DNA of 64,000 nucleotides from Ochrobactrum sp. Marseille-Q0166 (GTDB lineage Bacteria > Pseudomonadota > Alphaproteobacteria > Rhizobiales > Rhizobiaceae): contig NZ_JACJUO010000003.1 in the NCBI RefSeq assembly GCF_014397025.1, positions 372,001 through 436,000 of the forward strand, given 5' to 3'. The translations under genes and the position numbers were made by a program. Shown piece after piece: positions 1 to 9,199 of this stretch. A model generated the notes under the pieces. It was not told the origin of the DNA. It saw only the letters and a program-made list of their open reading frames with translations, and did not search any database. Within the stretch, counting starts at the first letter, position 1. Each line of letters opens with the position of its first letter.

Positions 1-428
1 ACAACGGTTGTATCATCCTTAGCGACGGCATCGGCGATCTGATTAAACTGACCAATTTGCGGGCTCGCAAAAGCCGGGTCAATAATGCGCTTGATGCTGA
101 AAGCTACATCTTCAGCGGTTAGTGGCTTGCCATCGTGAAACTTCACGTCATCGCGGATTTTGAACTCAATCTCTGCATCGGAAAGATATTTCCACTCCGT
201 CGCAATCTGCGGCGTGATCTCGCCCTTGTCGTCACGCGTCAGCAGATTATCGAAGATATTGCGATAGACATTAAAGCTGTCGGTATTCCACTGCACATGC
301 GGATCAAGTGAGCTCGGCTCAGCAATGAAATCCACCGCCAGCACGTCTTTGGCATTGGCATTATAAGGCACAGCGATGAGTGGTGTTGCTGCAAGCATTG
401 CAGCGACAAGGGCATTTTTAAAGCGCAT
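1..428 (-). CDS. ABC transporter solute-binding protein, peptide/nickel family 5 (partial, N-terminal part)
   Basis: Periplasmic receptor of a peptide-type ABC importer. The gene starts at an ATG (428-426) preceded by a GGGAG ribosome site and runs off the left edge, so only about 142 N-terminal residues are visible. They contain a signal peptide ending near the AxA site ANAKD, then the family-5 hallmarks EPSSLDPH, YRNIFDNL, ITPQIATEW and KFHDGKPLTAEDVAFS. The visible part aligns without gaps to the protein encoded at 1572-3080 (EPSSLDPH.QWN.DS, YRNIFDNL.TR, FASPQ.GQFN), so the two are paralogues transcribed away from a shared control region. The C-terminal half and any downstream permeases lie outside the window. 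The ligand cannot be read from the sequence. Confidence 0.9.
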   Translation of the reverse strand, partial: MRFKNALVAAMLAATPLIAVPYNANAKDVLAVDFIAEPSSLDPHVQWNTDSFNVYRNIFDNLLTRDDKGEITPQIATEWKYLSDAEIEFKIRDDVKFHDGKPLTAEDVAFSIKRIIDPAFASPQIGQFNQIADAVAKDDTTV

Positions 429-789
429 CAATATATCTCCCGTGAGTTCCCCGATTTAGCGGCTGAATACGACACTTTGCCAATCAAACTGTAAAACTGA
501 CATCTTAGTTTTAAGATATGCAATATTAATATCGAATACTGTCATCATATAAAAATCGACGCAACCAGCACGCTTTCTAAATCTAAAGGCAAAAGAAAAA
601 AGTGATTTCGTTTTTAGGTCCGAAAGAGAAACAGTTGATTTATAGGAATTGTAAAGGCAACATGCGCTTGTTTCATCTTGAACGCGATATGGAGATAAAT
701 TCTTCACTTCGGCGATCAGGAAAGAAAAATATGTTCTTTTCTTCGTGTGAAAGAGATTTCAAAATACAAAACTGAGAGGTCAGTTATAA
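429..789. promoter_or_regulatory. Divergent control region between two solute-binding/regulator units
   Basis: This 361-bp gene-free stretch is AT-rich and separates the leftward binding-protein gene from the rightward GntR-led operon. It contains a perfect inverted repeat ATCTTA-N4-TAAGAT at 502-517 followed by the palindromic ATATTAATAT, and a GAGAGG ribosome site just before the GntR start. The inverted repeat is a plausible operator for the adjacent GntR protein, but that assignment is inference. I see no credible small gene here. Confidence 0.5.
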
Positions 790-1569
790 ATGTTGGATAT
801 TGATGCCTATATATCCCCTATTTCACTTGAAGGTAAGGGAGACCTGGCGGAAAAGGCGCTACGAAGTGCAATTGTAAACTGCATTCTGGCGCCGGGCGAG
901 CGGCTGTCGGAATCTGCACTTTCTACTGAATTTGCACTCGGACGCGGTGCACTCCGCGCCGCTCTCGCGCGTCTTAAGGCAAGTGGACTCGTGTCATCGT
1001 CGGCACGTAGCGGTTGGGTTGTTACGCCAATTTCTGCGGGAGAAATCCGCGAGTTAAGCGCAGCAAGACGGCACTTGGAACCGTTGCTTTTCGCAGCCGT
1101 ACTGGATGATGCATCGATCCAACGACTGATCGCGCTTGGAGAAATGCATTCCGCACTCACTCAGCGCAATGAACTTGGTGGCGACATTCTTCCCACGATC
1201 CGCCGCTATGAGCGCGAAATATTGGAGCTTCTCGCGACGCGTCTCAATATGCCGATTGTTTCGGGTTGGCTGATTGACCTTTGGGATCGCGCCGTAAGGC
1301 TGGTTAACTTCTTTGAGAAAACGGGGCGTGTCAGACTGGTTCCTGCCAACCGTTCGCTTTTGATCAGCGCGATTATTGAGGGCCGCAAGAGCGAGGCTCT
1401 GGAATTGTTTGGTGCGGCAAACACGGCGCTCGAAACCTATCTGCTCGACCGCTTTCTTGAATCAGAAGCGATGGTCGGCACGAAACCTATCCGCCGCAAT
1501 ACGGGCAAAAGCAAAACAGAAAAACAAACGCGTTCAGAACCAACCTTAGAGAAACCAGGGGCATTATAG
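790..1569 (+). CDS. GntR-family transcriptional regulator (FCD-type)
   Basis: DNA-binding repressor or activator, first gene of the operon that it probably controls. Residues about 18-75 form the winged helix typical of GntR proteins (LAEKALRSAIV, LAPGERLSESALSTEF, GALRAALARLKASGLV, GWVVTPIS), and residues about 85-225 fit the all-helical FCD ligand-binding domain (EIRELSAARRHLEPLLF). The C-terminal tail is Lys/Arg/Thr-rich and looks disordered. It ends two bases before the binding-protein gene, so both are likely co-transcribed. FCD regulators usually answer to small carboxylates or amino-acid derivatives; the effector here is unknown. Length (259 aa) is normal. Confidence 0.88.
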   Translation: MLDIDAYISPISLEGKGDLAEKALRSAIVNCILAPGERLSESALSTEFALGRGALRAALARLKASGLVSSSARSGWVVTPISAGEIRELSAARRHLEPLLFAAVLDDASIQRLIALGEMHSALTQRNELGGDILPTIRRYEREILELLATRLNMPIVSGWLIDLWDRAVRLVNFFEKTGRVRLVPANRSLLISAIIEGRKSEALELFGAANTALETYLLDRFLESEAMVGTKPIRRNTGKSKTEKQTRSEPTLEKPGAL

Positions 1570-1571
1570 AT

Positions 1572-3080
1572 ATGAAAGTAGCGAGCCGTTCGATCCGCTC
1601 CGCCATTACAGGCCTCATTCTGGCCTGTTCACCGCTGACCATGACCACAGCTTTCGCCAAGGATCAGCTGGTCATTGATCTCGTGAACGAACCATCCTCG
1701 CTTGATCCACACAAGCAGTGGAACCCGGACAGCTACTACGTTTACCGCAATATTTTTGACAATCTGGTGACCCGCACAGACGATGGTGAGATTGCACCGC
1801 AGATTGCGAACGAATGGAAATATAATTCGGACGATGAGATCGTCTTTAAATTGCGCGACGATGTGAAATTTCACGACGGCTCGCCACTGACCGCTAAAGA
1901 TGTTGCCTTCAGCATCAACCGCATCATCAATCCTGCCTTTGCCAGCCCGCAGCTCGGCCAATTCAATAAGATTGTTTCGGCGCAAGCCTCTGGTGATCAT
2001 GAAGTGATCGTTAAAACGGATGGTGCTTATCCAGCACTGCTTGCGCAGCTTGTAAAACTGTCGATCGTCCCTGAGAAGGTCGTTGAGGCGCAAGGCGACG
2101 ATGCCTTCAATGCAGCACCTGTTGGCTCTGGCCCTTATAAGTTTGTAAACTGGCAGCGCGGTGTATCCGTCGCGCTCGAACGCAATGATGATTACTGGGG
2201 CGAAAAAGGCGCTTTTAAAACTGCCGAGTTCCGCGCGGTTCCTGATGCCGCGACCCGCATCGCCAATCTGCAATCTGGCACCACCGATCTGGCTGTTGGC
2301 CTTGATGCCGACCTTGCAACCCAGGTTGAGGGTTCGGCCAATGCCAAGCCTTTATCCGTTCTGACCGAGCGTGTTGGCTATGTAAAACTTAACCCGAACC
2401 TGCCGCCTTTTGATGATAAGCGCGTCCGCGAAGCTGTGGCGCGCGCAATCGATAAGCAAGCGATTACCGAAGGTCTTCTGGGCGGTGTTGATAAGCCTGT
2501 CGCGCAAATGGTGACGCCATCGCATTTTGGCTATGTCGAAGGCATTGAAGGATATGCTTACGACCTCGAAAAAGCCAAGCAGCTTATCGAGGACGCCAGT
2601 GCGACTGGTAAGGCTGTGAACTTCGCAACGGCACCCACATTCGATCAGCGCATCGTACAGGCTGTGGCTCAAATGATTGGTGAGACGGGACTAACCGTCA
2701 ACATCGAAACGACTGATATGGCGACCTATCTCAAGCGCGCTCAAAGCGAGCCTGCAAGCCAGCCAGCCATTGCGTTTGGACGTTGGTCTTGTGCCTGTCA
2801 GGATGCCGATGGCGTGCTCTTCCCGCTTCTGCACTCGTCCAGCTCCTGGTCTTCGACAAACAATCCTGAAATCAACAAAGCGCTGGAAGCCGCACGCGGC
2901 ACGCTGGACGAAAAGATCCGTCTCGAAAACTATAAGACGGTCAGCAGTTTCGTTGCCGAAGACGTACCGCTCGTGCCGCTTTATCAGGCTGCGATCATTT
3001 ATGGCGCAGCAAAGCAGCTTGAGTGGAAGCCGACTGCCAATGAAAGCCTCTTCCTGAACCGCATGAGCTGGCAGGACTAG
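1572..3080 (+). CDS. ABC transporter solute-binding protein, peptide/opine family 5
   Basis: Periplasmic receptor that delivers substrate to the permeases encoded just downstream. A signal peptide covers residues 1-29, with a likely cut at AFA-KD. The mature protein shows the DppA/OppA fold markers EPSSLDPHKQW, VYRNIFDNLVT, KFHDGSPLTAKDVAFSINR, GSGPYKFVNW and RNDDYWG, and at 502 aa has the usual family length. It lies 2 bp after the GntR gene and about 115 bp before the first permease; that gap carries a palindromic repeat. A paralogue is divergently encoded at the left edge. Ligand is not readable; the neighbouring gamma-glutamyltransferase-type and amidase-type genes suggest an amide- or gamma-glutamyl-containing compound (inference). 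Confidence 0.92.
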   Translation: MKVASRSIRSAITGLILACSPLTMTTAFAKDQLVIDLVNEPSSLDPHKQWNPDSYYVYRNIFDNLVTRTDDGEIAPQIANEWKYNSDDEIVFKLRDDVKFHDGSPLTAKDVAFSINRIINPAFASPQLGQFNKIVSAQASGDHEVIVKTDGAYPALLAQLVKLSIVPEKVVEAQGDDAFNAAPVGSGPYKFVNWQRGVSVALERNDDYWGEKGAFKTAEFRAVPDAATRIANLQSGTTDLAVGLDADLATQVEGSANAKPLSVLTERVGYVKLNPNLPPFDDKRVREAVARAIDKQAITEGLLGGVDKPVAQMVTPSHFGYVEGIEGYAYDLEKAKQLIEDASATGKAVNFATAPTFDQRIVQAVAQMIGETGLTVNIETTDMATYLKRAQSEPASQPAIAFGRWSCACQDADGVLFPLLHSSSSWSSTNNPEINKALEAARGTLDEKIRLENYKTVSSFVAEDVPLVPLYQAAIIYGAAKQLEWKPTANESLFLNRMSWQD

Positions 3081-3083
3081 AGC

Positions 3084-3123
3084 GCATCCCGAAAAGTGTG
3101 AAACGGTTTTCGGATAAAGATGC
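3084..3123. repeat. Rhizobiales-type intergenic palindromic repeat (stem-loop)
   Basis: Directly after the binding-protein stop lies a hairpin with arms GCATCCCGAAAA and TTTTCGGATAAAGATGC. It resembles the short palindromic element scattered between genes in Brucella, Ochrobactrum and other Rhizobiales. In this position it may reduce or stabilise the downstream permease message, as often happens between binding-protein and permease genes. Confidence 0.6.
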
Positions 3124-3194
3124 ACTCCAAACATGAAAGACTGGCGCAGACATGCGCCAGCCTGCAATAAAATAACAAGGGAACGATAACCGCA

Positions 3195-4121
3195 GTGCCA
3201 GCTTTTTTCCTGACCCGCATTGTGCAGGCTCTGATCGCCATTCTTGGCGTGATGACACTGATCTTCTTTCTGCAACGCCTCGCTGGCGATCCCGTTCTGC
3301 TGCTTGTTCCGCAGAATGCGACACTGGCTGATATTGACGCAATGCGGACAGCACTTGGCTTTGATCGGCCTCTTGCTGTTCAATATCTCGAATATGTGCG
3401 GGGTCTACTAACCTTTGATCTTGGTCGCTCCTATGTGCAAAACGTCTCCGTCTGGACACTGATTGCGAGCCGTTTGCCCTACACGTTGCTGCTGGCCGGT
3501 GGTGCGCTCGTCGTTGCGATCGGCCTTGGCATTCCGTTGGGTGTCATCATGGCGGTGCGTCGCGGACGCGCTGAATCAAAAGCAATCATGGGGATTGTTC
3601 TGGCAGGGCAATCGATGCCGACTTTCTGGAGCGCGATCCTGATGATCATGGTGTTTGCGGTCTGGCTCGGATGGTTGCCACCATCCGGCGCGCGCGACTG
3701 GCCAAGCCTTATCATGCCATCCATTGCACTCGGGCTTTTGTCCATGGCCACATTTGCGCGCGTTGCACGGACCGCCGTTCTAGATGAGTTGGAAAAGGAT
3801 TATGTGCGTACCGCCCATGCCAAGGGCGTGCCGATAACGCGCATCGTCATGCGTCATTTGCTGCGTAACGCCTCCATTCCGGTTGTCACAGTCGCTGCAC
3901 TCGAAATTGCCAATCTTCTGGCAGGAGCCGTGATCGTAGAAACTGTCTTCGCATGGCCGGGGCTTGGACAATTGACTGTACAGGCAATTGCTGCGCGTGA
4001 TTTCATGCTGGTTCAGGGCGTTGTTCTGTTGGGTGCAGTGACTGCAATTGTGCTCAATCTGATTGCCGATGTTCTCTATAGCATTATCGACCCTCGCATT
4101 CGAATGGGGGGGCAGGCATGA
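3195..4121 (+). CDS. ABC transporter permease, DppB/OppB type
   Basis: Inner-membrane channel subunit of the peptide-type importer. A GTG start (3195) gives the characteristic N-terminus FFLTRIVQALIAILGVMTL with the first membrane helix, followed by a large periplasmic loop containing LGFDRPLAVQYLEY and then five more hydrophobic segments. The cytoplasmic EAA-type loop that contacts the ATPase is seen around residues 185-225 (ARTAVLDELEKDYVRTAHAKG). The 308-aa length is standard. Its stop overlaps the next permease start by 4 bp, so translation is coupled. Confidence 0.92.
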   Translation: MPAFFLTRIVQALIAILGVMTLIFFLQRLAGDPVLLLVPQNATLADIDAMRTALGFDRPLAVQYLEYVRGLLTFDLGRSYVQNVSVWTLIASRLPYTLLLAGGALVVAIGLGIPLGVIMAVRRGRAESKAIMGIVLAGQSMPTFWSAILMIMVFAVWLGWLPPSGARDWPSLIMPSIALGLLSMATFARVARTAVLDELEKDYVRTAHAKGVPITRIVMRHLLRNASIPVVTVAALEIANLLAGAVIVETVFAWPGLGQLTVQAIAARDFMLVQGVVLLGAVTAIVLNLIADVLYSIIDPRIRMGGQA

Positions 4122-4984
4122 CATCTCTTACGTCATCAAAAAGCACATTCGCCAAATGGTCGAAGAGATTGCCACTATCCGTTTCGCCCTTTCTCGCAAT
4201 ATTGATCCTGTTGCTGCTGATCGCCATCTTTGCGCCCTTTTTTGCTCCTTTCGATCCAAACAAGCAAAACTTGCTCGCTCGCCTTAAACCACCGGGTTTT
4301 GAAAGCCGCGGTGTTGTCTATTACCTTGGCTCCGACGAGCTTGGCCGCGATGTATTAAGCAGGCTTATCTATGGTGCTCGTATTTCGCTTTTCGTAGCGA
4401 TTTCATCGGTCGTCCTTTCGGGTATTCTGGGAAGCATTCTTGGTATGCTGGCTGCTTTTTATCGCGGCTGGACTGAAACAATCATCATGCGACTGGTCGA
4501 TATGGTGCTTTCTGTCCCGGCTATTTTGCTTGCAATCATTACGGTTGCCATTTTGGGGCCAAGCCTTGCCAATGTGGTGATCGTACTCGCCCTCACGCGT
4601 TGGCCACGCTATGCACGCGTTGCCTATGGGCAAACGCTTTCGGTCGCAAACATGCCCTATATGCGCCTGTCTCGCTTCATGGGTGCGGGCTGGCTGCGCT
4701 TATTATGGCGGCATATTCTTCCGAATATTGCGGGCGCGCTCATTGTTGTTGCAACGCTCGAATTCGGGTTGATGGTCTTGTTTGAGGCGGGTTTATCGTT
4801 CCTCGGGCTGGGTGTGCAACCACCAACTGCAAGTTGGGGCGCAATGCTCTCGACCGGACGCAACTACGTCGCTTCCGCTTGGTGGATCGCAACATTTCCG
4901 GGCCTCACTTTGTTCCTGCTCGTTCTTTCCATCAATCTTATCGGCGATCATATCCGCGACTGGCTCGACCCGCGCGGCAGATAG
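4118..4984 (+). CDS. ABC transporter permease, DppC/OppC type
   Basis: Second membrane subunit of the importer. The N-terminal segment before the first helix is followed by the DppC signature FAPFDPNKQN and LGSDELGRDVLSRLIYGARISL, then membrane helices and the EAA loop (ARVAYGQTLSVANMPYMRLSRFMGAG). It closes with LSINLIGDHIRDWLDPR, the usual DppC ending. The start overlaps dppB-like by 4 bp and the stop is followed within 10 bp by the dehydrogenase gene, so it belongs to one transcript with both. Length 288 aa is normal. Confidence 0.92.
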   Translation: MTSLTSSKSTFAKWSKRLPLSVSPFLAILILLLLIAIFAPFFAPFDPNKQNLLARLKPPGFESRGVVYYLGSDELGRDVLSRLIYGARISLFVAISSVVLSGILGSILGMLAAFYRGWTETIIMRLVDMVLSVPAILLAIITVAILGPSLANVVIVLALTRWPRYARVAYGQTLSVANMPYMRLSRFMGAGWLRLLWRHILPNIAGALIVVATLEFGLMVLFEAGLSFLGLGVQPPTASWGAMLSTGRNYVASAWWIATFPGLTLFLLVLSINLIGDHIRDWLDPRGR

Positions 4985-4994
4985 GAGTTTATCC

Positions 4995-5783
4995 GTGAAT
5001 TTCGAAAATGAATTCAAAGGCAAAAAAGTCATCGTAACCGGTGCGGGTGGCATCATTGGCAGCTGGATTGCCAGTGCCTTTGCAAAGGAAGGCGCAGTCC
5101 TCTGCTTGACCGATCAGGATCGGGCCAAGATTGATGTACGGATTGCTGAACTGCCCGGCGAAGGCCATTTTGGTATTGTTTCCAACCTCACCGACGCAGA
5201 CTCAATTGTGAGCTTTGCTAAGGCTGTCGGGGAACGCTGGGGCGCACCAGACATTCTCATCAACAATGCTGGTATTTATCCGTCAGACTTTCTGCTCGAT
5301 ATTTCGCTTGCCGATTGGGACCGCATCATGGGCGTCAATTTGCGCGCTCCATTCCTGCTCTCACAGCTTTTTGCAAAACAGATGGTGGACAACAAAACAG
5401 CCGGTTCTATCGTCAATATATCGTCGGGTGCTGCGCGCAAAATGCGCACCACCGTCGTTCCATATTGCACCTCCAAAACGGCGCTTGATCGCCTGACTAA
5501 AGGCTTTGCACTTGAACTTGCCGAATATGGCATTCGGGTTAATGCTGTCGAACCCGGCTTTGCAACTGGAAGCGATGTCAGCCCGTTATCCGATGAACAC
5601 GTCAACACCGTAACCGCATCAATCCCGCTTGGGCGCGCCTCTTCAGCCCCCGATGTCGCATCAGCCGTGCTCTATGTGAGTTCTTCGGCGTCCTCTTATG
5701 TGACGGGCGCGACACTGACGGTCGATGGCGGCAATTCGATAGGTTCCTCGGCGGTATTCCAGCAGAAAAAGAAAGCGCTATGA
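4995..5783 (+). CDS. Short-chain dehydrogenase/reductase (SDR)
   Basis: NAD(P)-dependent oxidoreductase of the classical SDR fold, cytoplasmic. The GTG start at 4995 is chosen because it follows an AGGAG ribosome site and removes an unrelated upstream extension that overlaps the permease gene. The protein (262 aa) shows the cofactor motif TGAGGIIGSW near residue 15, NNAG in strand 4, a Ser in NISSGAA, and the catalytic YCTSK motif, so it should be active. The C-terminus overlaps the next gene by 4 bp. Its substrate is unknown; its place inside an importer operon suggests it oxidises or reduces a breakdown product of the imported compound. Confidence 0.88.
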   Translation: MNFENEFKGKKVIVTGAGGIIGSWIASAFAKEGAVLCLTDQDRAKIDVRIAELPGEGHFGIVSNLTDADSIVSFAKAVGERWGAPDILINNAGIYPSDFLLDISLADWDRIMGVNLRAPFLLSQLFAKQMVDNKTAGSIVNISSGAARKMRTTVVPYCTSKTALDRLTKGFALELAEYGIRVNAVEPGFATGSDVSPLSDEHVNTVTASIPLGRASSAPDVASAVLYVSSSASSYVTGATLTVDGGNSIGSSAVFQQKKKAL

Positions 5784-6691
5784 CCGAAAGGCTCGATGTC
5801 AAATCGCCATGGCCGAACTATCAGTGGCCTTCCGGAAAGCAGTCCGCGACGCTGTTGTCTGTCGATGTGGATGCGCATGTTCCGTTCATGTGGACACATC
5901 GCGACGTGGTGCCTGATCGTCTGGCAACGCTGGAAATCCGCAAGTTCGGTCCCCGTACCGGGCTTTATCGACTCATCGACCTTTTTGCGCGATACAACGT
6001 TAAAGCCAGTTTCTATGTGCCCGGACTGACCGCTGAAACAAACCCCGAAATCCTGCCGACATTGATTGAAGCGGGACACGAAGTTGGCCTTCATGGATAT
6101 TTCCACGAGATCGTCGCCGATGTGTCAGACGCCGAGTTTACCGGAGCACTTGAAGCAAGCATTGAATTGTTCGTTAAACAGACAGGCAAAAAGCCAGTGG
6201 GCTTTCGTTCTCCTGCATGGGAAATCACGCCGCACATGCTTCGCGAAATTAGGCGTGTGGGTCTGGCCTATGACTCGTCTCTTTCCGGTTTTGATCATCC
6301 CTATGAGATCGACGGCATTACAGAAATTCCAGTGCAATGGGCAACCGACGATGCCATTTTCTTCAAGTTTGAGGGTGGAGGGCGCGACAAGTGGCCGTTT
6401 CAGTCTGGACAGCCCATCTTGCAGGACTGGATCTGCGAATGGCGCACCCTTCACCGCTTTGGCGGACTGTTTACCCTCACAGTCCATGACTGGATTTCAG
6501 GCCGTGCGCAACGCATCGCACTTCTTGAAGAGCTCCTAGACAACATAACCAGTCAAAGCGATGCATGGGTAGCCACAGCGGCCGAAATCGCAGTCTACCA
6601 TAAGGCATCCGCCAATCTCGGACGTTTTGCTGTCGATGCAAATATCCCCGCTGCCATTGGAAACCGTAGATTTGGACAGGCGAATGGCTGA
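5780..6691 (+). CDS. Polysaccharide deacetylase (NodB-fold) family protein, PuuE/allantoinase-like
   Basis: Metal-dependent hydrolase acting on C-N amide bonds. The NodB fold is evident: SVDVDAH (catalytic Asp motif), FYVPGLTAE, HEVGLHGYFHE (metal-binding His residues), KPVGFRSPAWE, YDSSLSG and TLTVHDWISGR. There is no signal peptide, and the arrangement resembles cytosolic PuuE-type cyclic-amide hydrolases and imidases more than secreted chitin or peptidoglycan deacetylases. It overlaps the SDR gene by 4 bp and the next gene by 8 bp. I infer that it opens a cyclic amide or removes an acyl group from the imported ligand; this needs an enzyme assay. Confidence 0.82.
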   Translation: MTERLDVKSPWPNYQWPSGKQSATLLSVDVDAHVPFMWTHRDVVPDRLATLEIRKFGPRTGLYRLIDLFARYNVKASFYVPGLTAETNPEILPTLIEAGHEVGLHGYFHEIVADVSDAEFTGALEASIELFVKQTGKKPVGFRSPAWEITPHMLREIRRVGLAYDSSLSGFDHPYEIDGITEIPVQWATDDAIFFKFEGGGRDKWPFQSGQPILQDWICEWRTLHRFGGLFTLTVHDWISGRAQRIALLEELLDNITSQSDAWVATAAEIAVYHKASANLGRFAVDANIPAAIGNRRFGQANG

Positions 6692-8228
6692 GAGCTGGGC
6701 AATCCAAAAAAAGCAGAGCGTAAGTGAAGGCGGCATGGTTGCCTGCCAGAATTGGCTCGCAGCGGATGCAGGTGCGGCTGCTTTGCGTCGCGGTGGCAAC
6801 GCTATGGACGCTGCCGTAACAACTGCATTGGTCTTAAGCGTCGTCGAGCCGTGGCTATCGGGCGTGGGCGGAGGCGGTTTTTTGCTCCACGCTGATGGAA
6901 AAAAAGGCACTATAGATGCGCTTGATTTCAACGTCGTGTCGCCACGCAATATCGATCCAGATGACTATCGGCTTGCACCGGGTAGCGATGGTGACTGGTT
7001 CAACTGGCCTAAAGTCGTCGAGGACCGAAACCTCATCGGTTATAGCTCCATCTGTGTACCGGGTGCGATAGCGGGCCTTGCATCCGCATTGGAACGCTTC
7101 GGCTCGATCAGCTTTGCTGATGCGCTGCAACCCGCTATTCAGCATGCGCAGCGCGGTTTACAAATTGACTGGTTCACCACGCTTTGTCTGGCTATTGATA
7201 GCGAAGGTTTGAACCGCTTTCCTCCCTCAAGTGCTCTCTTTCTCGATCATGGGCGTGCGCCGCGTGTTCCTGAAACGGATTCACCGCACAGCATTCCTAT
7301 GCCCAAAAAAGCCGCCATGCTGGAACGGCTGGCTAACGCAGGTGCGCGAGATTTTTATGAAGGTGAGATTGCTGAAAAGCTGGTCAAAGATTTGCGTGAT
7401 GGCGGTTGCCGCATCGACAAAAATGATCTCATTCAGTTTGAGCCGCAGTGGAAAAAGCCGCTGACCATCGATTATCACGGCTCGTCAATACATGCCATGC
7501 CCGGGCTTTCCGGTGGGCCAACGCTCAAACACGTTCTTGAAGAATTGAGCCGCACGCTACCGAGCGAAAATGCACTTTCTGGTAAAACAGCGCTCGCCTT
7601 TGCGCGCGCAATCCGGCGCGCCTCTGAAGAACGATTGAGAACACTCGGCCATGGTAGCAGCGGCGAGAGTTGCACGACCCATATCAGCGTTGTTGATCGT
7701 GATGGAACGATGGTGTCACTCACCAACACTCTGTTGTCACGCTTTGGTTCCAAGGTGGTTTTGCCCTCACTTGATCTGCTCATGAACAACGGAATGATGT
7801 GGTTTGACCCGCGACCCGGTCAGCCAAATTCTATTGCGGCAGGCGTTAAGCCACTCGCCAATATGTGTCCGATCATTACCTGCAAAGATGGCTCACCGCA
7901 TATAGCGCTTGGCGCTGCGGGCGGTCGCCAGATAATGCCAGCAGTGGCCCAGATATTATCTTATATCGATATTTTCGGCATGTCGCCGGAGGTGGCGTTT
8001 CATGCACCGCGCATTGATGCCAGCGGGGTTAAGCTGCGCGTGAGCGAACGCGCACAGCCCAACGTTGCGGCCCGACTAAGCGAAGAATTTCCAGTCGAGA
8101 TTATTGGAGACACGCTTTATCCGGTGAACTTCTCGATCCCTTCAGTTGTGATGCGTGAAGATGGCCACAATATCGGCATGGCGCATCCCTACCATCCGTG
8201 GGCAGCAGTAAGCACGGAGGAAGCATGA
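6684..8228 (+). CDS. Gamma-glutamyltransferase-family protein (Ntn hydrolase)
   Basis: Member of the self-processing gamma-glutamyltranspeptidase family, which cleaves gamma-glutamyl or related acyl amides. The ATG at 6684 follows a GGACAGG ribosome site. Family markers are GGNAMDAAVTTALVLSVVEP near the N-terminus, GVGGGGFLLH, and the processing site CTTHISVVDRDGTMVS, whose second Thr would be the N-terminal nucleophile of the small subunit. The glycine motif GAAGGRQIMP follows. There is no obvious signal peptide, unlike periplasmic Ggt, so it probably works in the cytoplasm on the imported ligand, as acylase-type relatives do. Length 514 aa is typical. It overlaps both neighbours. Confidence 0.85.
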   Translation: MAESWAIQKKQSVSEGGMVACQNWLAADAGAAALRRGGNAMDAAVTTALVLSVVEPWLSGVGGGGFLLHADGKKGTIDALDFNVVSPRNIDPDDYRLAPGSDGDWFNWPKVVEDRNLIGYSSICVPGAIAGLASALERFGSISFADALQPAIQHAQRGLQIDWFTTLCLAIDSEGLNRFPPSSALFLDHGRAPRVPETDSPHSIPMPKKAAMLERLANAGARDFYEGEIAEKLVKDLRDGGCRIDKNDLIQFEPQWKKPLTIDYHGSSIHAMPGLSGGPTLKHVLEELSRTLPSENALSGKTALAFARAIRRASEERLRTLGHGSSGESCTTHISVVDRDGTMVSLTNTLLSRFGSKVVLPSLDLLMNNGMMWFDPRPGQPNSIAAGVKPLANMCPIITCKDGSPHIALGAAGGRQIMPAVAQILSYIDIFGMSPEVAFHAPRIDASGVKLRVSERAQPNVAARLSEEFPVEIIGDTLYPVNFSIPSVVMREDGHNIGMAHPYHPWAAVSTEEA

Positions 8229-9199
8229 GCAAACATGTGCTTACAGTCGATGGGCTTGTCATCCAGATTGCCGGTCAACCCGTGGTGGATGGTGTCAGCT
8301 TTCATGTCAATGAAGGAGAAATTCTCTCTGTTGTGGGCGAATCCGGTTGCGGAAAATCATTGACCGCATTTTCAGTTATGGGGCTACTTCCCAAGGTCGC
8401 AAAGGTAGCTTCAGGCAGCATTCGCTTTGGCGTAAAAGATCTGCTGAATATCCCCGAAAGGAAACGGCGTAGCCTACGCGGCAATGATTTGGCTATGATA
8501 TTTCAGGAGCCAGTTGCTTCACTCAATCCACTGATGAAAATCGGCAAGCAGATTGAGGAAAGCCTTATCGTGCATCGCAATTTGAGCGGTAAAGCAGCCC
8601 GCCATGCCGCTATCGCCATGCTTGAAAAAGTTGGTATTCCAGAGCCGGAAATTAGGGCCGGGCAATATCCTTTTGAGCTATCCGGCGGCATGTGCCAGCG
8701 CGCAATGATTGCTATGGCACTGATTTGTCGACCTAAACTGCTGATAGCAGACGAGCCGACAACTGCTTTGGATGTGACCATTCAAGCGCAGATACTTGAC
8801 CTGATGAAGAATCTACGCGACGAGACTGGAACTGCCATTCTTCTAATTACCCATGACATGGGCGTGGTAGCCGATATGGCTGACCGCGTAGCAGTGATGT
8901 ATGCAGGGCGCGTGATCGAACAGGCTCCCGTTGAAGCGATTTTTTCTCGGCAGGAGCATCCCTATACGAAACTTCTGCTCTCAACCATTCCGCGGATGGA
9001 GGGTGCGCCTAAAACCCATCTACCGACAATTGAAGGCATTGTCCCCGACATAGGTTCATGGCCCGATGGATGCCGCTTCGCACCACGTTGCCCAATTGCT
9101 GAAGATCATTGCAGTGCGCAGATACCGCAATTGTCGCCACGCATTGACGTTGGCGCTGCTGCTTGCTGGCGTTCACAACATGTGGGAGCGTTGCTATGA
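8225..9199 (+). CDS. ABC transporter ATP-binding protein, DppD/OppD type
   Basis: One of two ATPases powering the importer. The ATG at 8225 forms an ATGA overlap with the preceding stop. Walker A is GESGCGKS at residues 38-45, followed by the Q-loop MIFQEPVASLNP, an ABC signature LSGGMCQRAMIAMAL, Walker B LLIADEPTTALD and the switch His in LLITHDMGVV. The C-terminal oligopeptide/dipeptide domain with CRFAPRCP is present; in this family such Cys residues can hold an iron-sulfur cluster. Length 324 aa is standard. It overlaps the partner ATPase by 4 bp. Confidence 0.93.
   Translation: MSKHVLTVDGLVIQIAGQPVVDGVSFHVNEGEILSVVGESGCGKSLTAFSVMGLLPKVAKVASGSIRFGVKDLLNIPERKRRSLRGNDLAMIFQEPVASLNPLMKIGKQIEESLIVHRNLSGKAARHAAIAMLEKVGIPEPEIRAGQYPFELSGGMCQRAMIAMALICRPKLLIADEPTTALDVTIQAQILDLMKNLRDETGTAILLITHDMGVVADMADRVAVMYAGRVIEQAPVEAIFSRQEHPYTKLLLSTIPRMEGAPKTHLPTIEGIVPDIGSWPDGCRFAPRCPIAEDHCSAQIPQLSPRIDVGAAACWRSQHVGALL

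Noticed and set aside
456..707. 83-codon minus-strand frame in the leftmost intergenic region
   Set aside because: It lies in AT-rich promoter DNA, has no ribosome site and no domain; the promoter explanation is better.
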